NCBI RefSeq assembly: GCF_003597395.2
Contig: NC_133776.1
Location: 34,568,344 to 34,632,343, forward strand
Source of the DNA: Chelonoidis abingdonii
Lineage: Eukaryota > Chordata > Testudines > Testudinidae
Length of the DNA: 64,000 nt
Direction: 5' to 3'
Shown here piece after piece: positions 45,436 through 56,225 of this stretch. Numbering within the stretch: the stretch's first letter is position 1; every line of letters begins with the position of its first letter. Under the pieces are notes generated by a model that was not told where the DNA came from, made no database searches, and saw only the letters and a list, made by a program, of their open reading frames with translations. The position numbers and the translations under genes were made by a program.

Positions 45436-46673
45436 GTGGGTGTGGGAAGAGGGTTGGCATTTCCCTTCAGGGACAATTGGTGGAGGGGGAGCTCTATAGG
45501 GAGTTTCCACATCCTCCTGTGGGTTTTTTGTAGGTGGAGACAAGCTTTCCGATGGTCAGGATTAGTTTGAGCCTTTAAACTGATTATGCTGATACTGATC
45601 TGCGGTTGAAATTCATATAGTTGCTGGGAAAAAATCAAAAAGTTAGGTGCAGCAGAGCCTCTACTGGATGTTTACTGGAGTTATCCACGTCTCATGAATA
45701 TGCTAAACTTTGTTTAAAATGTTATGCTAAGAGGACTTCTCCTGAGATTTCCAGTATTTCCTTTCAGTGGGGACAGAAGTATTCTAAGAACAGCCTTGTC
45801 ATAGTATGTTGGTACTTCTGGTCCCAGCTTGGCCCAGGAAAATGCAGACACAAGCAGCAACTGAAAATAATTAGAAAAAAAAAAGTTTGGTTCAGGTTAG
45901 TCTTGAGTCTGTTTTTACTGTAACAAAACACTTTGCCCACCATTAATTCTTACCATCTGGGATCTATTATGTTTTCTGTTTTGCCAGAAAAATATTTTTC
46001 AGGAATTATGAAAAATGCCACACTTAGCTATCAAGCTGGTGCCTGAATCTTAGTGTAAGGACTACTTATGCACCACTGTATTTACTGTAAGCCTCAGAGG
46101 AGACAAAGCATTTTTATCTTGTCAGAAAACTGTCAGTTATATCTTCACATGAACAGGAAAAACCTAGTACCAAACAAAAGAGACAAGATAAATGATGAAT
46201 ATGGTAATAAAACTTTGCACTGGTACATTACCTTCCAGATGGGGTTTTCAAAGTGTTTTATGAACACAAATGAATTTACTTCACAGAGGTGTTAGTGAGG
46301 GCAGGTAGTGAAGTGTTATTCCTATTTCACAGATAGGAAAATTGAGTCACAGCGAAATTAAGGCCCTGATTCTGACAATTTCTGAACATCCACCTCTCTT
46401 ATTGTCTCCAAAGCACTTTTTAGGATTGACCCCTAAAAGCCAGATTCATGTAAGAATTTTATGGAACTAGAACCTGCAACTCCTCTCTCTCGTCCTGCCT
46501 TAATCATTTCAGCCTTTTTCCTCCCTGCTGTATACTGCGTCTTTAAAGATAAATCAAATGTAATATGTATTTGCATCCACTATAAATGCCGATATAAATA
46601 TTGCCCTACAGATTGCATGTGTATAGTTGCTCAATATATCTGATTTACTATTCCAAGAAAGTCTCTTCTTCAT
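45435..46673. other. Spacer with a MIR-like fragment
   Basis: AT-rich, no exon. At about 46225-46370 the + strand has TTATTCCTATTTCACAGATA then GGAAAATTGAGTCACAGCG. This is the reverse complement of the MIR 3' core, so a minus-strand MIR fragment is likely. Confidence 0.5.
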
Positions 46674-46872
46674 ATTTTTGCCAGAATGGGCAAGGATGGT
46701 GTCCCTAGCTTCTGTTTGCCGGAAACTGGGAATGGGCAACAAGGGATGGATCACTTGATGATTCCCTGCTCTGTTCATTCCCTCTGGGGCACCTGGCATT
46801 GGCCACTGTTGGAAGACAGAATACTGGGCTAGAAGGATCTTTGGTCCGACCCAGTATGGCTGTTCTTATGTA
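46674..46872 (+). mobile_element. CR1 LINE 3'-UTR end
   Basis: Carries the typical end of a CR1 subfamily: AATGGGCAAGGATGGTGTCC, GGATGGATCACTTGATGATT, CTGGGGCACCTGGCATTGGC, GGCTAGAAGGATCTTTGG and CCCAGTATGGCTGTTCTTAT. Only the last ~200 bp are present. It is the same end sequence as the CR1 at 7617-8531. Confidence 0.88.
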
Positions 46873-47753
46873 CTACGAGATCCGTGCCTGGCTTTTTCAC
46901 AAGATTTCTAGCACTTCCTGGCTTATCACCAGTGACACAAACAAACATAAAATTTCTTTGTCTTTAAGTCTTATACTGTGCCTGTGTAAAATTTTTATAT
47001 ATAATTTCTCTCTGTATTACTCTAGTATTATGCCATGGAACTCCACTGACTTCCTTACATACAACTTTTCAGGGAGATAATTATGAATATCAATAAATGT
47101 GATTAAAACAATGTAGCAGCCTGAGTCTCTTTCAGTGTTTTTAAGGGGATCTGTACAATCGAAATTTTGACAGGCTTCATTTTCACAGCTGTACTTAGTT
47201 GTTTGGATTAGAATCAGAAGAAATGAGATTTTGAAAATGTGACTTTTAAGTCTACTCTATAATTACACTGCAAGGGGCCACTGAGCTGGATGCTATTTGT
47301 TGGAATAAATCTTTGATAATAAAAATAAGCTTCACTGCATTCTACTGAAATGGACTGCCAGAGTGTCGTGAAATGTAGCTAAGATAGTAATGGAGAGCTG
47401 ATTTTTTTGGGTAGATAATCAAAAAGCTACCCAGCAGTGATCCCCATGATGATGCACACACTTTCTGAACTGCCTTTGCACTTGCTCTCAAGTCAGAGTA
47501 TCCCACAGAGATAAAAGGCTTGTTGATTCCTTGTTGGAGGTGGGGGCTTTGACTCTGACCCTTCTCAGGTCCTCTAGTTGGTCTGCTGGAGGGAGATTTG
47601 CTTAAGACCCTGGCTCCCACAATAATGGTACATCAAAGCCACTCATGGAACTATTTGAAGGTCAGGTGGGGTCAGAGGATTCTAGCCTTTTTTCTCTGCC
47701 CGCACACCACCCATGAGAGATTGCCTTCCTTTTACCCGCCCAATCCTTTAGAG
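46873..47753. other. Spacer, nothing recognised
   Basis: AT-rich in its left half and mixed in composition towards 47700. No exon or repeat ends recognised. Confidence 0.4.
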
Positions 47754-48085
47754 CAGTGGTTCCCAAACTTGTTCAGCTGCTTGTGCAGGGAAAGCCCCTG
47801 GTGGGCTGGTCCGGTTTGTTTACCTGCTGCATCTGCAGGTTCGGTGGATTGTGGTTCCAGTGGCAGCGGTTCACTGTTCCAGGCCAATATGAACTGCTGG
47901 AAGTGGTGACCAGTTTGTACCTCGGCCCGCGCTGCTTCCAGCAGCTCCCATTGGCTTGGAGCAGCAAATTGCAGCCACTGGGAGCCGCGATCGGCCAAAC
48001 CTGCGGACACGGCAGGTAAACAACCCAGCCCAGCCCGCGAGGGGCTTTCCCTGCACAAGTGGCAGAACAAGTTTGGGAACCACTG
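47754..48085. mobile_element. hAT-type MITE with long inverted arms and exact 8-bp TSD
   Basis: 332 bp. Starts CAGTGGTTCCCAAACTTGTT and ends AACAAGTTTGGGAACCACTG (perfect 20-bp TIR). Flanked by CTTTAGAG on both sides (47746-47753 and 48086-48093). Homology between the arms continues inwards (GGGAAAGCCCCTGGTGGG versus CCCGCGAGGGGCTTTCCC; TTTACCTGC versus GCAGGTAAA), so the element folds into a long hairpin. Non-coding. The near-perfect ends suggest a fairly recent insertion. Confidence 0.93.
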
Positions 48086-48093
48086 CTTTAGAG

Positions 48094-49969
48094 TCACTGG
48101 GGTCTTCTCATGGCACTTTGGCTTTTTAAGGAGTTAAACATACTTCCTTCACAGCTGGTGTGGACTCCCGGCCTTTCCCATGGTCACCACAAAGTGTGAG
48201 GCTCTACCATTTCTTGTCAGGTAAGAGAAGCTGGAAACAGAGGAGGGAACTCTGCTCTGTAGGAAGGGAGCATCTTGCAGGGAGAGTGCTTACAATACTC
48301 TCTTGAAATCTGAACTCTGGGTGGGCAGTCCTTCAATGGGCTGCGACTGGAGCAGGGCAACTGGGAGCAGGGGAGGAGAGGAAAAAAAGAAAGAGAAATT
48401 AGCAGTGCCACATTTTTTTTTGTATTGGTATAAAAAGCTTGTTACCAAGGCCACAATCCTGCCATGATCTCCGCATGGGTTCCTGGGTCATGCCCACACA
48501 AGATTAATTTCAGAAATAGATCCTGAAAGGTAATAATAATTAAAAATTGAATGTTTAACACCCATAAGCTTTCCAGTTTCAAGCTTTGGAATTCACCTTT
48601 TTTATTCATAAGACTGCATGGGAAGGTGGATAGGTGGAAAGTGAAGAGGAATGTGGCGATCTTCTACTGCTCCCTCAAATGAAAATGACATTAATGGCCA
48701 GCACATTTGTTTATATTCCACTTTTCATTTTGTTCTGGTATTTCTGGGAAAACACCAATCTAGATTCATAGATAGCAGGCCCTGGGCAGGTTTGGCCATG
48801 AGTTTGTGCCAAACATCAGGTTTGTGATTATAGTACCTGACTTCTCTTTGCAGAGAATACCTTCCAGTGAAATATTGCCTTTACTAAATCAGTATAACTG
48901 TGGCCATTGGAATACATTATCTAAACTTGTTGAAAACCTCTGATAAATTGCCTTTCTTAAAAATGTGGTTCTGATTATGGAGGAGGCGGAGCTCCTAGTT
49001 CTTTTTCATGTTTTGTTGATGGAACATCAGGTGCAGAGTTCCAAAGGATGGATTTTATTTTCTATAAAACCAGACAGTTCTCTTTGATAAATGTATGTTG
49101 AACTACTCAGCTCACACACATTTAAGAGTTTAATCTTATCTCTGTGCATGGAGAAATGTCTCTGAATCTTATTAACTTTTATTGTACAATAGTGAGATGA
49201 CAGTGTTTAGCTTCTCCTATTTATAAGCAATGGCTAGGAAGTATTTCTTGTATTTTCATTTTGATCTTATTTTTATTGTTTTATAATTAAAGAACCCTGA
49301 AGCTTAGTCTTAGTGTAAAACACATGACATTTCTAAAGGGCAACCTTTTATTTTGTACTCCCAGAATATAGAGGAAGTGAATATCATATATTTATAAGGT
49401 TGCTTGAATAAAGATACAAACCTGCTAATGTGAGCTATGAGAAAATCCTAGCATTCAGTTCTATCTCTTTGTTTTTTGAAGTTTTGTGGTGACGTGGTCC
49501 TCCTGTCCTTGGACTCTTCCACTGTAGTCATTTCTGTTGTGAAAACTGGGCAACATGGCATCCTGTTGTGTGTCAGTCTTGTGAATGCTTTGGTTGTCCA
49601 GGTCTGTAAGGACCTCATGAACTCATGCCAGCGTCCAACGAGCATAACTGAACACTGCGGGTTGCGTCTGGGACCAGAGATATTGGCTATGTCATCCAGC
49701 TACCTGCAAGTGAGAGCAGCTTACATGCCAGAAGCTGTGCGTAAACGGCCTGGGAGTGGGGGTTCTCGCAGCAGAGCAGGGTAAGGCTGGCTCCCAGACT
49801 CAAGGATTGGAGTGACCTAGCAGACCACCAATCCAGATAACACCAGGGGAATGTCACAGAGATAAACTACATCTTTAGGTTTTTTTCCTCATGATTGGAC
49901 TAGCACTCCCTGATTGCCTGATCTTGCAGACTTGAGTCCAGGTTGGAAACCAGCAGTGGGAAAACACAA
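48094..49969. other. Spacer, nothing recognised
   Basis: AT-rich intronic-looking DNA. The open frames near 49448-49784 overlap on both strands and resemble no protein. Confidence 0.4.
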
Positions 49970-49971
49970 TA

Positions 49972-50118
49972 CAGTAACTCCTCACTTAACGTTGTAGTTA
50001 TGTTCCTGAAAAATGCGACTTTAAGTGAAACAATGTTAAGCAAATCCAATTTCCCCATAAGAATTAATGTTAATGAAGGGGTTAGGTTCCAGGGAAATTT
50101 GTTTCACCAGACAAAAGA

Positions 50119-50173
<55 letters not shown>

Positions 50174-51026
50174 ACACACACAACACACACAACACAACAC
50201 ACACACACACACACACACCACTGTAAGTTTTAAACAACAAATTAATACTGTACACAGTGATGATGATTGTGAACTTGGTTGAAGTGGAGGAGTCAGGGGG
50301 TGGGATATTTCCCAGGGACTGCCTTACTGCTAAATGATGAACTAGCAATTGACTGAAGCCCTAAGGGTTAACTCTCACACTTCAACAAGGCAGCCGGAAT
50401 GGAGGGAGGGGAGACAGCATTGCAGACAGACACACACACCGTATGTGGAGAGAGAGAGATGCATTTCCCTTTAAGTAGCTGGACCACTCTCTTAGTACAC
50501 TGCCTTGTTAATTAGATCACCTTGCTGAAATCGCAGCTGCTGCCAGCAGCTCCTTCCACCATGAGCCCTGTCATGTGTCCCCTCGCTCTATGGAGATGGG
50601 GTAAGTGGGGTGCAGGGCAGGTGGGAGGGAGACCCGACATTAACCCGCCTCTTTCCACCTCCGCGCCCCCCCCCCCCGCACAGCAAGCAGGAGTCTGGGG
50701 GAATAGCTCCAAGGCAGAGGGCAAGAGCAGCACATGGCAGTTGGGGGAGGGACAGTTGAACTGCTGGCAATTGCTAACCTGCTGGGCAGCTGCTGCACAG
50801 GGAACTTAGGGGAGCAGGGAGCTGACAGGGGGATCTGATAGGGGGGCGGCCGGTCCACCCTGGTTCCAAGCCCCCACCAGCTAGCTGCAATGGGCTGCTC
50901 TTCCTGCAAGCAGTGGACAAAGCAGGAGGCTGCCAAATTACGTTAGAGAGGAGCATTGCCCAACTTTAAAGGAGCATATTCCCTATTTGATCAGCAACTG
51001 GGATGACTTTAAGTGATGAGTTACTG
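49972..51026. mobile_element. Tigger/pogo-type Tc1-mariner non-autonomous element
   Basis: 1055 bp. Starts CAGTAACTCCTCACTTAACG and ends TTTAAGTGATGAGTTACTG, flanked by the TA duplication of Tc1/mariner elements (49970-49971 and 51027-51028). The left end continues TTATGTTCCTGAAAAATGCG, as in a known turtle pogo-like family. It contains a (CA)n tract and a GC-rich centre with a poly-C run (50668-50679). No transposase is recognisable. Confidence 0.82.
50123..50219. repeat. Microsatellite (CA)n, interrupted
   Basis: About 25 AC units, then ACC/AACAC interruptions and a further AC run. It lies inside the Tigger-like element. Confidence 0.97.
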
Positions 51027-51028
51027 TA

Positions 51029-51648
51029 ATTTTTGTAGGTTGATTAGAGGAGAATCTGCATATAAGCTGTGGCTACGTCCCTTCTTCACGGAGAGGACTG
51101 GATTAGGAGTTGTGGGGAGGTTCATGAGGATGGGTGTGTAGTACGAGCGTTATGTGGATAACTGAATTGTATTATGTGTGCTAAGGTTTAAAAACCTAAA
51201 CTCTGTTTTTAGAAACTTTACTTTGGAGCAACTCACTGCCAATTAGCTATGAGAAACAAGTAAATATTTTAAATGTTCTTCAGAGGGGACTTACCAGGCT
51301 GTCTTATCTAGTGTAGTATTTGTATTTCTTTTCAAAAGAAATGCCGACCCCATTGTACAGTATTGTTAAAACACCCACTATACAATAGGTAATGTTCTAC
51401 ATGGAAATGTCTTTAACTTGTTTGCTCTGAAGTTTACTACATTTATTCTGAAAGTAACAGGCTGACCTTTTGTTTCTGTTATGGTTTGAGGCTTTTTTTT
51501 ACGTGTATATGAAGCTTTCCAAGATAAATTAAATGAATGCGGTTTGGCATTTCAGTAGCCACTCTTGTATCATGCTAGAGAGTTTCAGAAGTAATAATGT
51601 CTGAGTTAAAACTTTATCAACTGAGTTATGGATGTGGTTGTGTTCACT
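51029..51648. other. AT-rich spacer
   Basis: Nothing recognised. Its last ten bases (TGAGGATAAA, 51649-51658) are the left target duplication of the next element. Confidence 0.45.
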
Positions 51649-51750
51649 TGAGGATAAAGTATCAGAGGGGGTGGCTGTGTTAGTCTGTATCCACAAAAAC
51701 AATGAGGAGTCCGGTGGCACCTTAACGACTAACAGACTTATTTGGGCATA

Positions 51751-51782
51751 AGCTTTCAGGGGTAAAAAACCCACTTCTTCAG
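51751..51782 (-). ncRNA. Hammerhead-like motif in the Penelope tail
   Basis: Minus strand: CTGAAGA (51782-51776) intact, helix II with GGGT/ACCC (51772-51769 / 51763-51760) around an A/T loop, GAAA (51757-51754) intact, then GCTTATGCC. Core consensus is kept. The outer helix II pair is mutated and helix III is weaker than in the 22.4-kb copy (GCC in place of GCU). Confidence 0.48.
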
Positions 51783-51965
51783 GTGCATGGAGTGAAAATT
51801 ACAGATGCAGGCATAAATATATATTGGCACATGAAGAGAAGGGAGCTACCTTATAAATGGAGAACCAGTGTTGAAGGCCAATTCAGTCAGGGTGGATGTG
51901 GTCCAATCCCAATAATTGATGAGGAGGTGTCAATACCAAGAGAGGGAAAGCGCTTTTGTAGTGAG

Positions 51966-52071
51966 CAGTGCTTTGGAGAGGAGCCCAGAGCTGGAGCGCG
52001 GAGCAGCTCTGGAGCAGTGGAGCTGTAGGTTTTTGCCTGGAGCAGTGCCAGAGCACAGCTCCAAAGCCCTG
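51966..52071. mobile_element. Tiny hAT-type MITE (106 bp) inside the Penelope-like element
   Basis: Starts CAGTGCTTTGGAG and ends CTCCAAAGCCCTG (12 of 13 match as inverted repeats). Flanked by a perfect 8-bp duplication GTAGTGAG (51958-51965 and 52072-52079). The interior repeats GGAGC/GCTCC words. Confidence 0.92.
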
Positions 52072-52741
52072 GTAGTGAGCCAGCCACTCCCAGTCCTTAT
52101 TCAAGCCCAAATTGATGGTGTTTGCAGAGCTACAATTCATTTGCAATTTCTCTTTGAACTCTGTTTTTGAAGGGTTTTTTGTTGAAGAACGGCTACTTTT
52201 AAATCTGTTATTGAGTGTCCAGGGATATTAAAGTATTCTCCTACTGGCTTTTGTATGTTACCACTTCTGATGTCTGAGTTGTGTCCATTTATCCTTTTAC
52301 TTAGAGGTTGTCTGGTTTGGCCCATGTACATGGCAGAAGGGCATTGCTGTCACATGATGGTATATATTACATTAGTAGATGTGCAGGTGAATGAGCTCCT
52401 GATGGTGTGGATGGTGTGGTTGGGTCCTATGATAGTGTCACTAGTGTAGATATGGGGACAGAGAAGGCAACGGGGTTTGTTACAGGGATTGGTTCCTGGG
52501 TTAGTGTTTCTGTGGTGAGTATTTTCTTCAGGTTGGGGGGCTGCCTGTTATCAAGGATTGGCCTGCCTCTCAAGGCCTGTGAGAGTGGGGGATCATTTTC
52601 CATGATAGGTTATAGGTCATTGATGATGTGCTGGAGAGATTTTAGCTGTGGGCTGTATGTGATGTCCAGTAGTGTTATGTTGTTTTCCTTGTTGGGCCTG
52701 AGGATAAACTTTTCCTTATCTCTGTGTATGTAACTCCTTTT

Positions 52742-52849
52742 GGGCCATATTCTGATCTTGGTTACATTGATGTAAGTCCACATTGGTTCACTGAAGTCCA
52801 TAGAGTTACTCTAGGTTTATCCTGGTCTAACTGAGGAAAAACTTGGCCC
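52742..52849. repeat. Palindromic mini-element (GGGCCATATTCTGATC type)
   Basis: Left GGGCCATATTCTGATCTTGG. Right CTGAGGAAAAACTTGGCCCC. Centre TGAAGTCCATAGAGTTACTC. Weaker hairpin, same class as the others, 33 bp after the Penelope TSD. Confidence 0.5.
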
Positions 52850-55800
52850 CTGGAATTGAATAATGTGTTTGAGGGAGGAATCTTCCTCAATCCCACAAAA
52901 GGTAGTGAAAGTTGCATGTGTGTTGCTGCAGGCAGGATTCAGCCTGTGATGCCAATCTTGCGAAGAGATCTACCAGTCTTTATGGACCTTGGTGTGCTGC
53001 CCTGGATGATCTATCTTATGGAACCATTTTATTTCTGAAATATATCCTCTGTAGTGTTTTGCATACAAGTTTATCTACATGTTATTTATGTGGAAGGATT
53101 AATGAGCAAGATTGAACAAGTTTAACTGGTCATTTCTCTGATTTTTAAAGTGCTTGATATTTAAAGCCACCTTAACTGAACATTAACATTTTTTTGAGAT
53201 AACTAGCTCTTAGATTTATGACAGAGTGATGTATGAGACATTAGTAACTAGAAGTCCACTTGCTTTAGAGAAGGTAACCACTTAAGAAATACTTATGGGA
53301 ATGTTGATAAGCTCTGTTGCCACATTAAGTCTTTGTCACAGTGAAAAGTAGGCATAAATACATAGTGGAAGAGGCTAGTTGGGGGCTCTTCAGCCACTCC
53401 ACCTCTCCAACACAGTTGTCAGGAAAAAAAAAAGTTTCAGGCCTGCGGAAGAGTAGGAATCTAAAGACATTGTGGTGCCAGTGACTTCATGACAGTGCAG
53501 AATATGGATCACCATACAGCTAGGTCTGTTTAATTTGTGTTTCTTTAGATATAAATGTTAAAAGAACACCCAAGCAAAGCTTTGAGCACCTTGTTGTAAG
53601 TTTAATCATCATCAGCCACCCAGTAGCCTAAGTGGTGGTGGTGGACACCACCAGCCTGGCAGTAGAGCTGGTCAAAACTTGTTATTCAAAATATTATTTT
53701 TTATACTAAGAATGAGTTTTTAATCCAAATGGAAATTTCTGTGGGAAATGTCCATGTCTGATTTAAGTTTTTAGGGTTTTGTCAAAAAATTGAAAAATAT
53801 GATATACAAAACCAAAACCTTTTTTTTTGGCAACTGAAAGGAGAAATTTTGTTTGAAAATTTTCAGTTGCCAAAACCAAACTTTTTTGGTTTTCTGTTTT
53901 TTGATGAAAACTGTTGAAGGAAAGATGTAGCAAGCCATTTCTTTTGCACCTCACTCCCCTATGGGTGGACCCCAGTGTGTGTGCATGAGGAGCCACTGCT
54001 GAGACATGGGCCCAGCTCATGTCCCCCCTCCCCCACCCCCCCGCACCAGTCCAGGTAGCCGTGGTGGTGGTCGCAGTTCTAGCTGCTGGGCCTACCAGCT
54101 GCTTACTATAGGTTTTTAATAACTATTAAATTTTACAGTGGGTAGGATTGGAAATAGCCATTTTGTAGTTTGTTCCTCACGTGTCCAAAAAAAAAAATCG
54201 TGAGCCACCACTGGATCATGTTGCCAGTGGTGGCTGTAATGCTACTTACACCTGAGGTGATTCTCCTTTAGCGCACATGGCAAAGGTGTGTTTTGGGAGC
54301 CACAGGTCCTGAGTTGTCCATGAGGCTATGTGTTTGGTTTAGCTGGTAGGGTAACGTGCAGGTGGATTTGTTACATCCCCCTTCTAGGATAACTGGCTTT
54401 TTTTGGGTCTATTACACTGTTATTCTACATTATAGTGCTGACCAAGCAGGGGTGAATCTGCAGAAAGTGCTTCCCTGGGGAATTACACTGACAATTTGAA
54501 AATTATATTGGGATTTTCTGTAAAGAAGAAAGTCTTTTGTTATAAATTATTCAGGAAACGTTAGTGAACAGAGGGATTATGGAGACTCATAAAGCAATAC
54601 TTTTGTAGTTTAGATATGAACGCCAGAAGTTCAATGGTGAAACTTCATGGGTTAAAATAACACATACATTGAAGAGTTTCAAGCAAACGAGAAACATGAA
54701 GGATCCTAAAGAAAAACTTTCAATCAGAAATGAGATAAACAAACTATTGGCACTAAATGATATTTGAGCTTTGTGAATGTTACAAGGGCCAAGGAGAGTT
54801 CAGATTGCAAAACATGAAATCAGCCATTTAGCTCATAATGTAAACTTACTGAAAAATTTCAGATTCAAAATGCTCTGCCTGTTCTTCATTGACATAGAGC
54901 CACTGAGCTTCTGGGGTTTGTTAGCCCATTGGTTCATTATCCTGCAGACAGTATTATTAACTGATATATAGAGACTGCCTCTACAGTGCAGTTATAATCA
55001 CTAACACCTTTAATTAACAGATTCATCTGAAACTTAAACTCTCTGATCTCCAAGGACATGTCACAAGCTGCTACCATGTTTAATTTATTAAGTCATATCC
55101 AGAGCATAGACTAGGTACTTATTATGATGCATTTAAATAGAATCATACAGTCAAGAAATGAAAATTGCCATGAAATGTCTGTTGCTTCTGTGCTCAGAGG
55201 ACAATTGTTCTTTAACATGAAAGCTCAGCAGAGTTTTCTCCCAGCATGCTCCGTTTTCTTTATGAATGTCATAATATATACCATATGTGTAAGTAGAGGA
55301 GCGAAATAAAACTTAATAGGGCACCTGAATGAAATAACCGATAAAACATCTGCTTTATGAAAAGTTAAGACCTAGTCTTCGCAGTGTCAACATAGTATGG
55401 TACACTTACTGTCTCTGTAGTAAAATAATCTTCTGAATGCAAAATTTGAGAAGAATTTGTTAAAGGTGGTGGTGCAGAGCAGTTACCATATCACTGTTAA
55501 CAATACTGTATAAAATCATTTTCAGCAACAACCACAGTCACCCTCGAATTCCTACAAGGAGGTATTGACAGGTAACAGTGTAATTTCATTAAACGAACAG
55601 GTATTTTCATTAGGGACTTTACAGATAAAGAAGCTGCATGGCTAGATTCCCATTGCCTGCTTTATCAGGACAAGCCAGATTAGTTGCACAAGTACTGTAA
55701 GTAACTGAGGGGAAGGGGGAAGATTCTTAAAAGACTCAAGGACCATATTCTATAGGGGTAAATTGACCCAGAGGCATATAGCAGATATTTGTAGCTAGTC

Positions 55801-56074
55801 TATTACATGTGCATAGAGGAACTACTTTGGGACAGTTATAAGAATGGCAACAGTTATAAGAATGGCAAACCAATGTTTCCTCTTAATCAACAATTTATGC
55901 AGAGTCAGTACTACCAGGATGACACTATGGGCTTGATTCTCAACTGGCTTGCACTTTATGTGGTTGTTTATGCTTGTGGAAAGTGTGCGCGAAAGCTTGC
56001 AAATCAAAGTAGCGTCCCTCAGTTTGCACAGTATATGGCCCCAATTATCACATTATTTGAGCACTCACAATTTT
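52850..56074. other. Spacer with an AT-rich palindromic block
   Basis: No exon recognised. 53645-53925 is rich in CAAAA/TTTTG and folds on itself (GAAAATTTTCAGTTGCC opposite GGCAACTGAAAGGAG near 53829-53873), so it is probably a decayed MITE. 54015-54300 is richer in GC and unassigned. Confidence 0.4.
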
Positions 56075-56225
56075 TATTGTACTTATCCTCAGTGCTCCTA
56101 TGAAGTAGGGAAGTATTGAGGTACAGGGAGACTAAAGTCCCATAGGAAGTCTGTGGTAGAGCAGATAATTGAAATCAGATCTCTCAAGTTCCAAATTGGT
56201 GCCCTTACCACAGGACCACCTTTCC
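56075..56225 (-). mobile_element. MIR-type SINE fragment, minus strand
   Basis: The + strand reads GGGAAGTATTGAGGTACAGG, GTCTGTGGTAGAGCAG, CAGATCTCTCAAGTTCC and GCCCTTACCACAGGACCACC. This is the reverse-oriented MIR series ('gcagtggcagagc', 'ggtctcctgagtccc', 'ctctaaccactaggccac'). Confidence 0.68.

Larger units (their letters stand above)
51659..52699 (-). mobile_element. Penelope-like retroelement with exact 10-bp TSD, carrying a MITE
   Basis: 1041 bp between perfect copies of TGAGGATAAA (51649-51658 and 52700-52709). The left end GTATCAGAGGGGGTGGCTGT is the canonical 3' terminus. The minus strand encodes, from the right, LLDITYSPQLKSLQHIINDL (52677-52618) and then MYMGQTRQPLSKRINGH (52331-52281) with KPVGEYFNIPGHSITDLKVA, a clear GIY-YIG nuclease ('Y.GQT...L..RI..H'). 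Stops and frameshifts interrupt it. Its tail sequence differs from the 41432 copy, so it is another subfamily. A 106-bp MITE sits at 51966-52071. Confidence 0.87.

Noticed and set aside
45352..45638. Open frames of HTHTHT and CVCVCV on both strands
   Set aside because: Translations of the (TG)n(AG)n microsatellite.
49943..50348. Open frames around the CA repeat
   Set aside because: Translations of the (CA)n microsatellite within a Tigger-like element.
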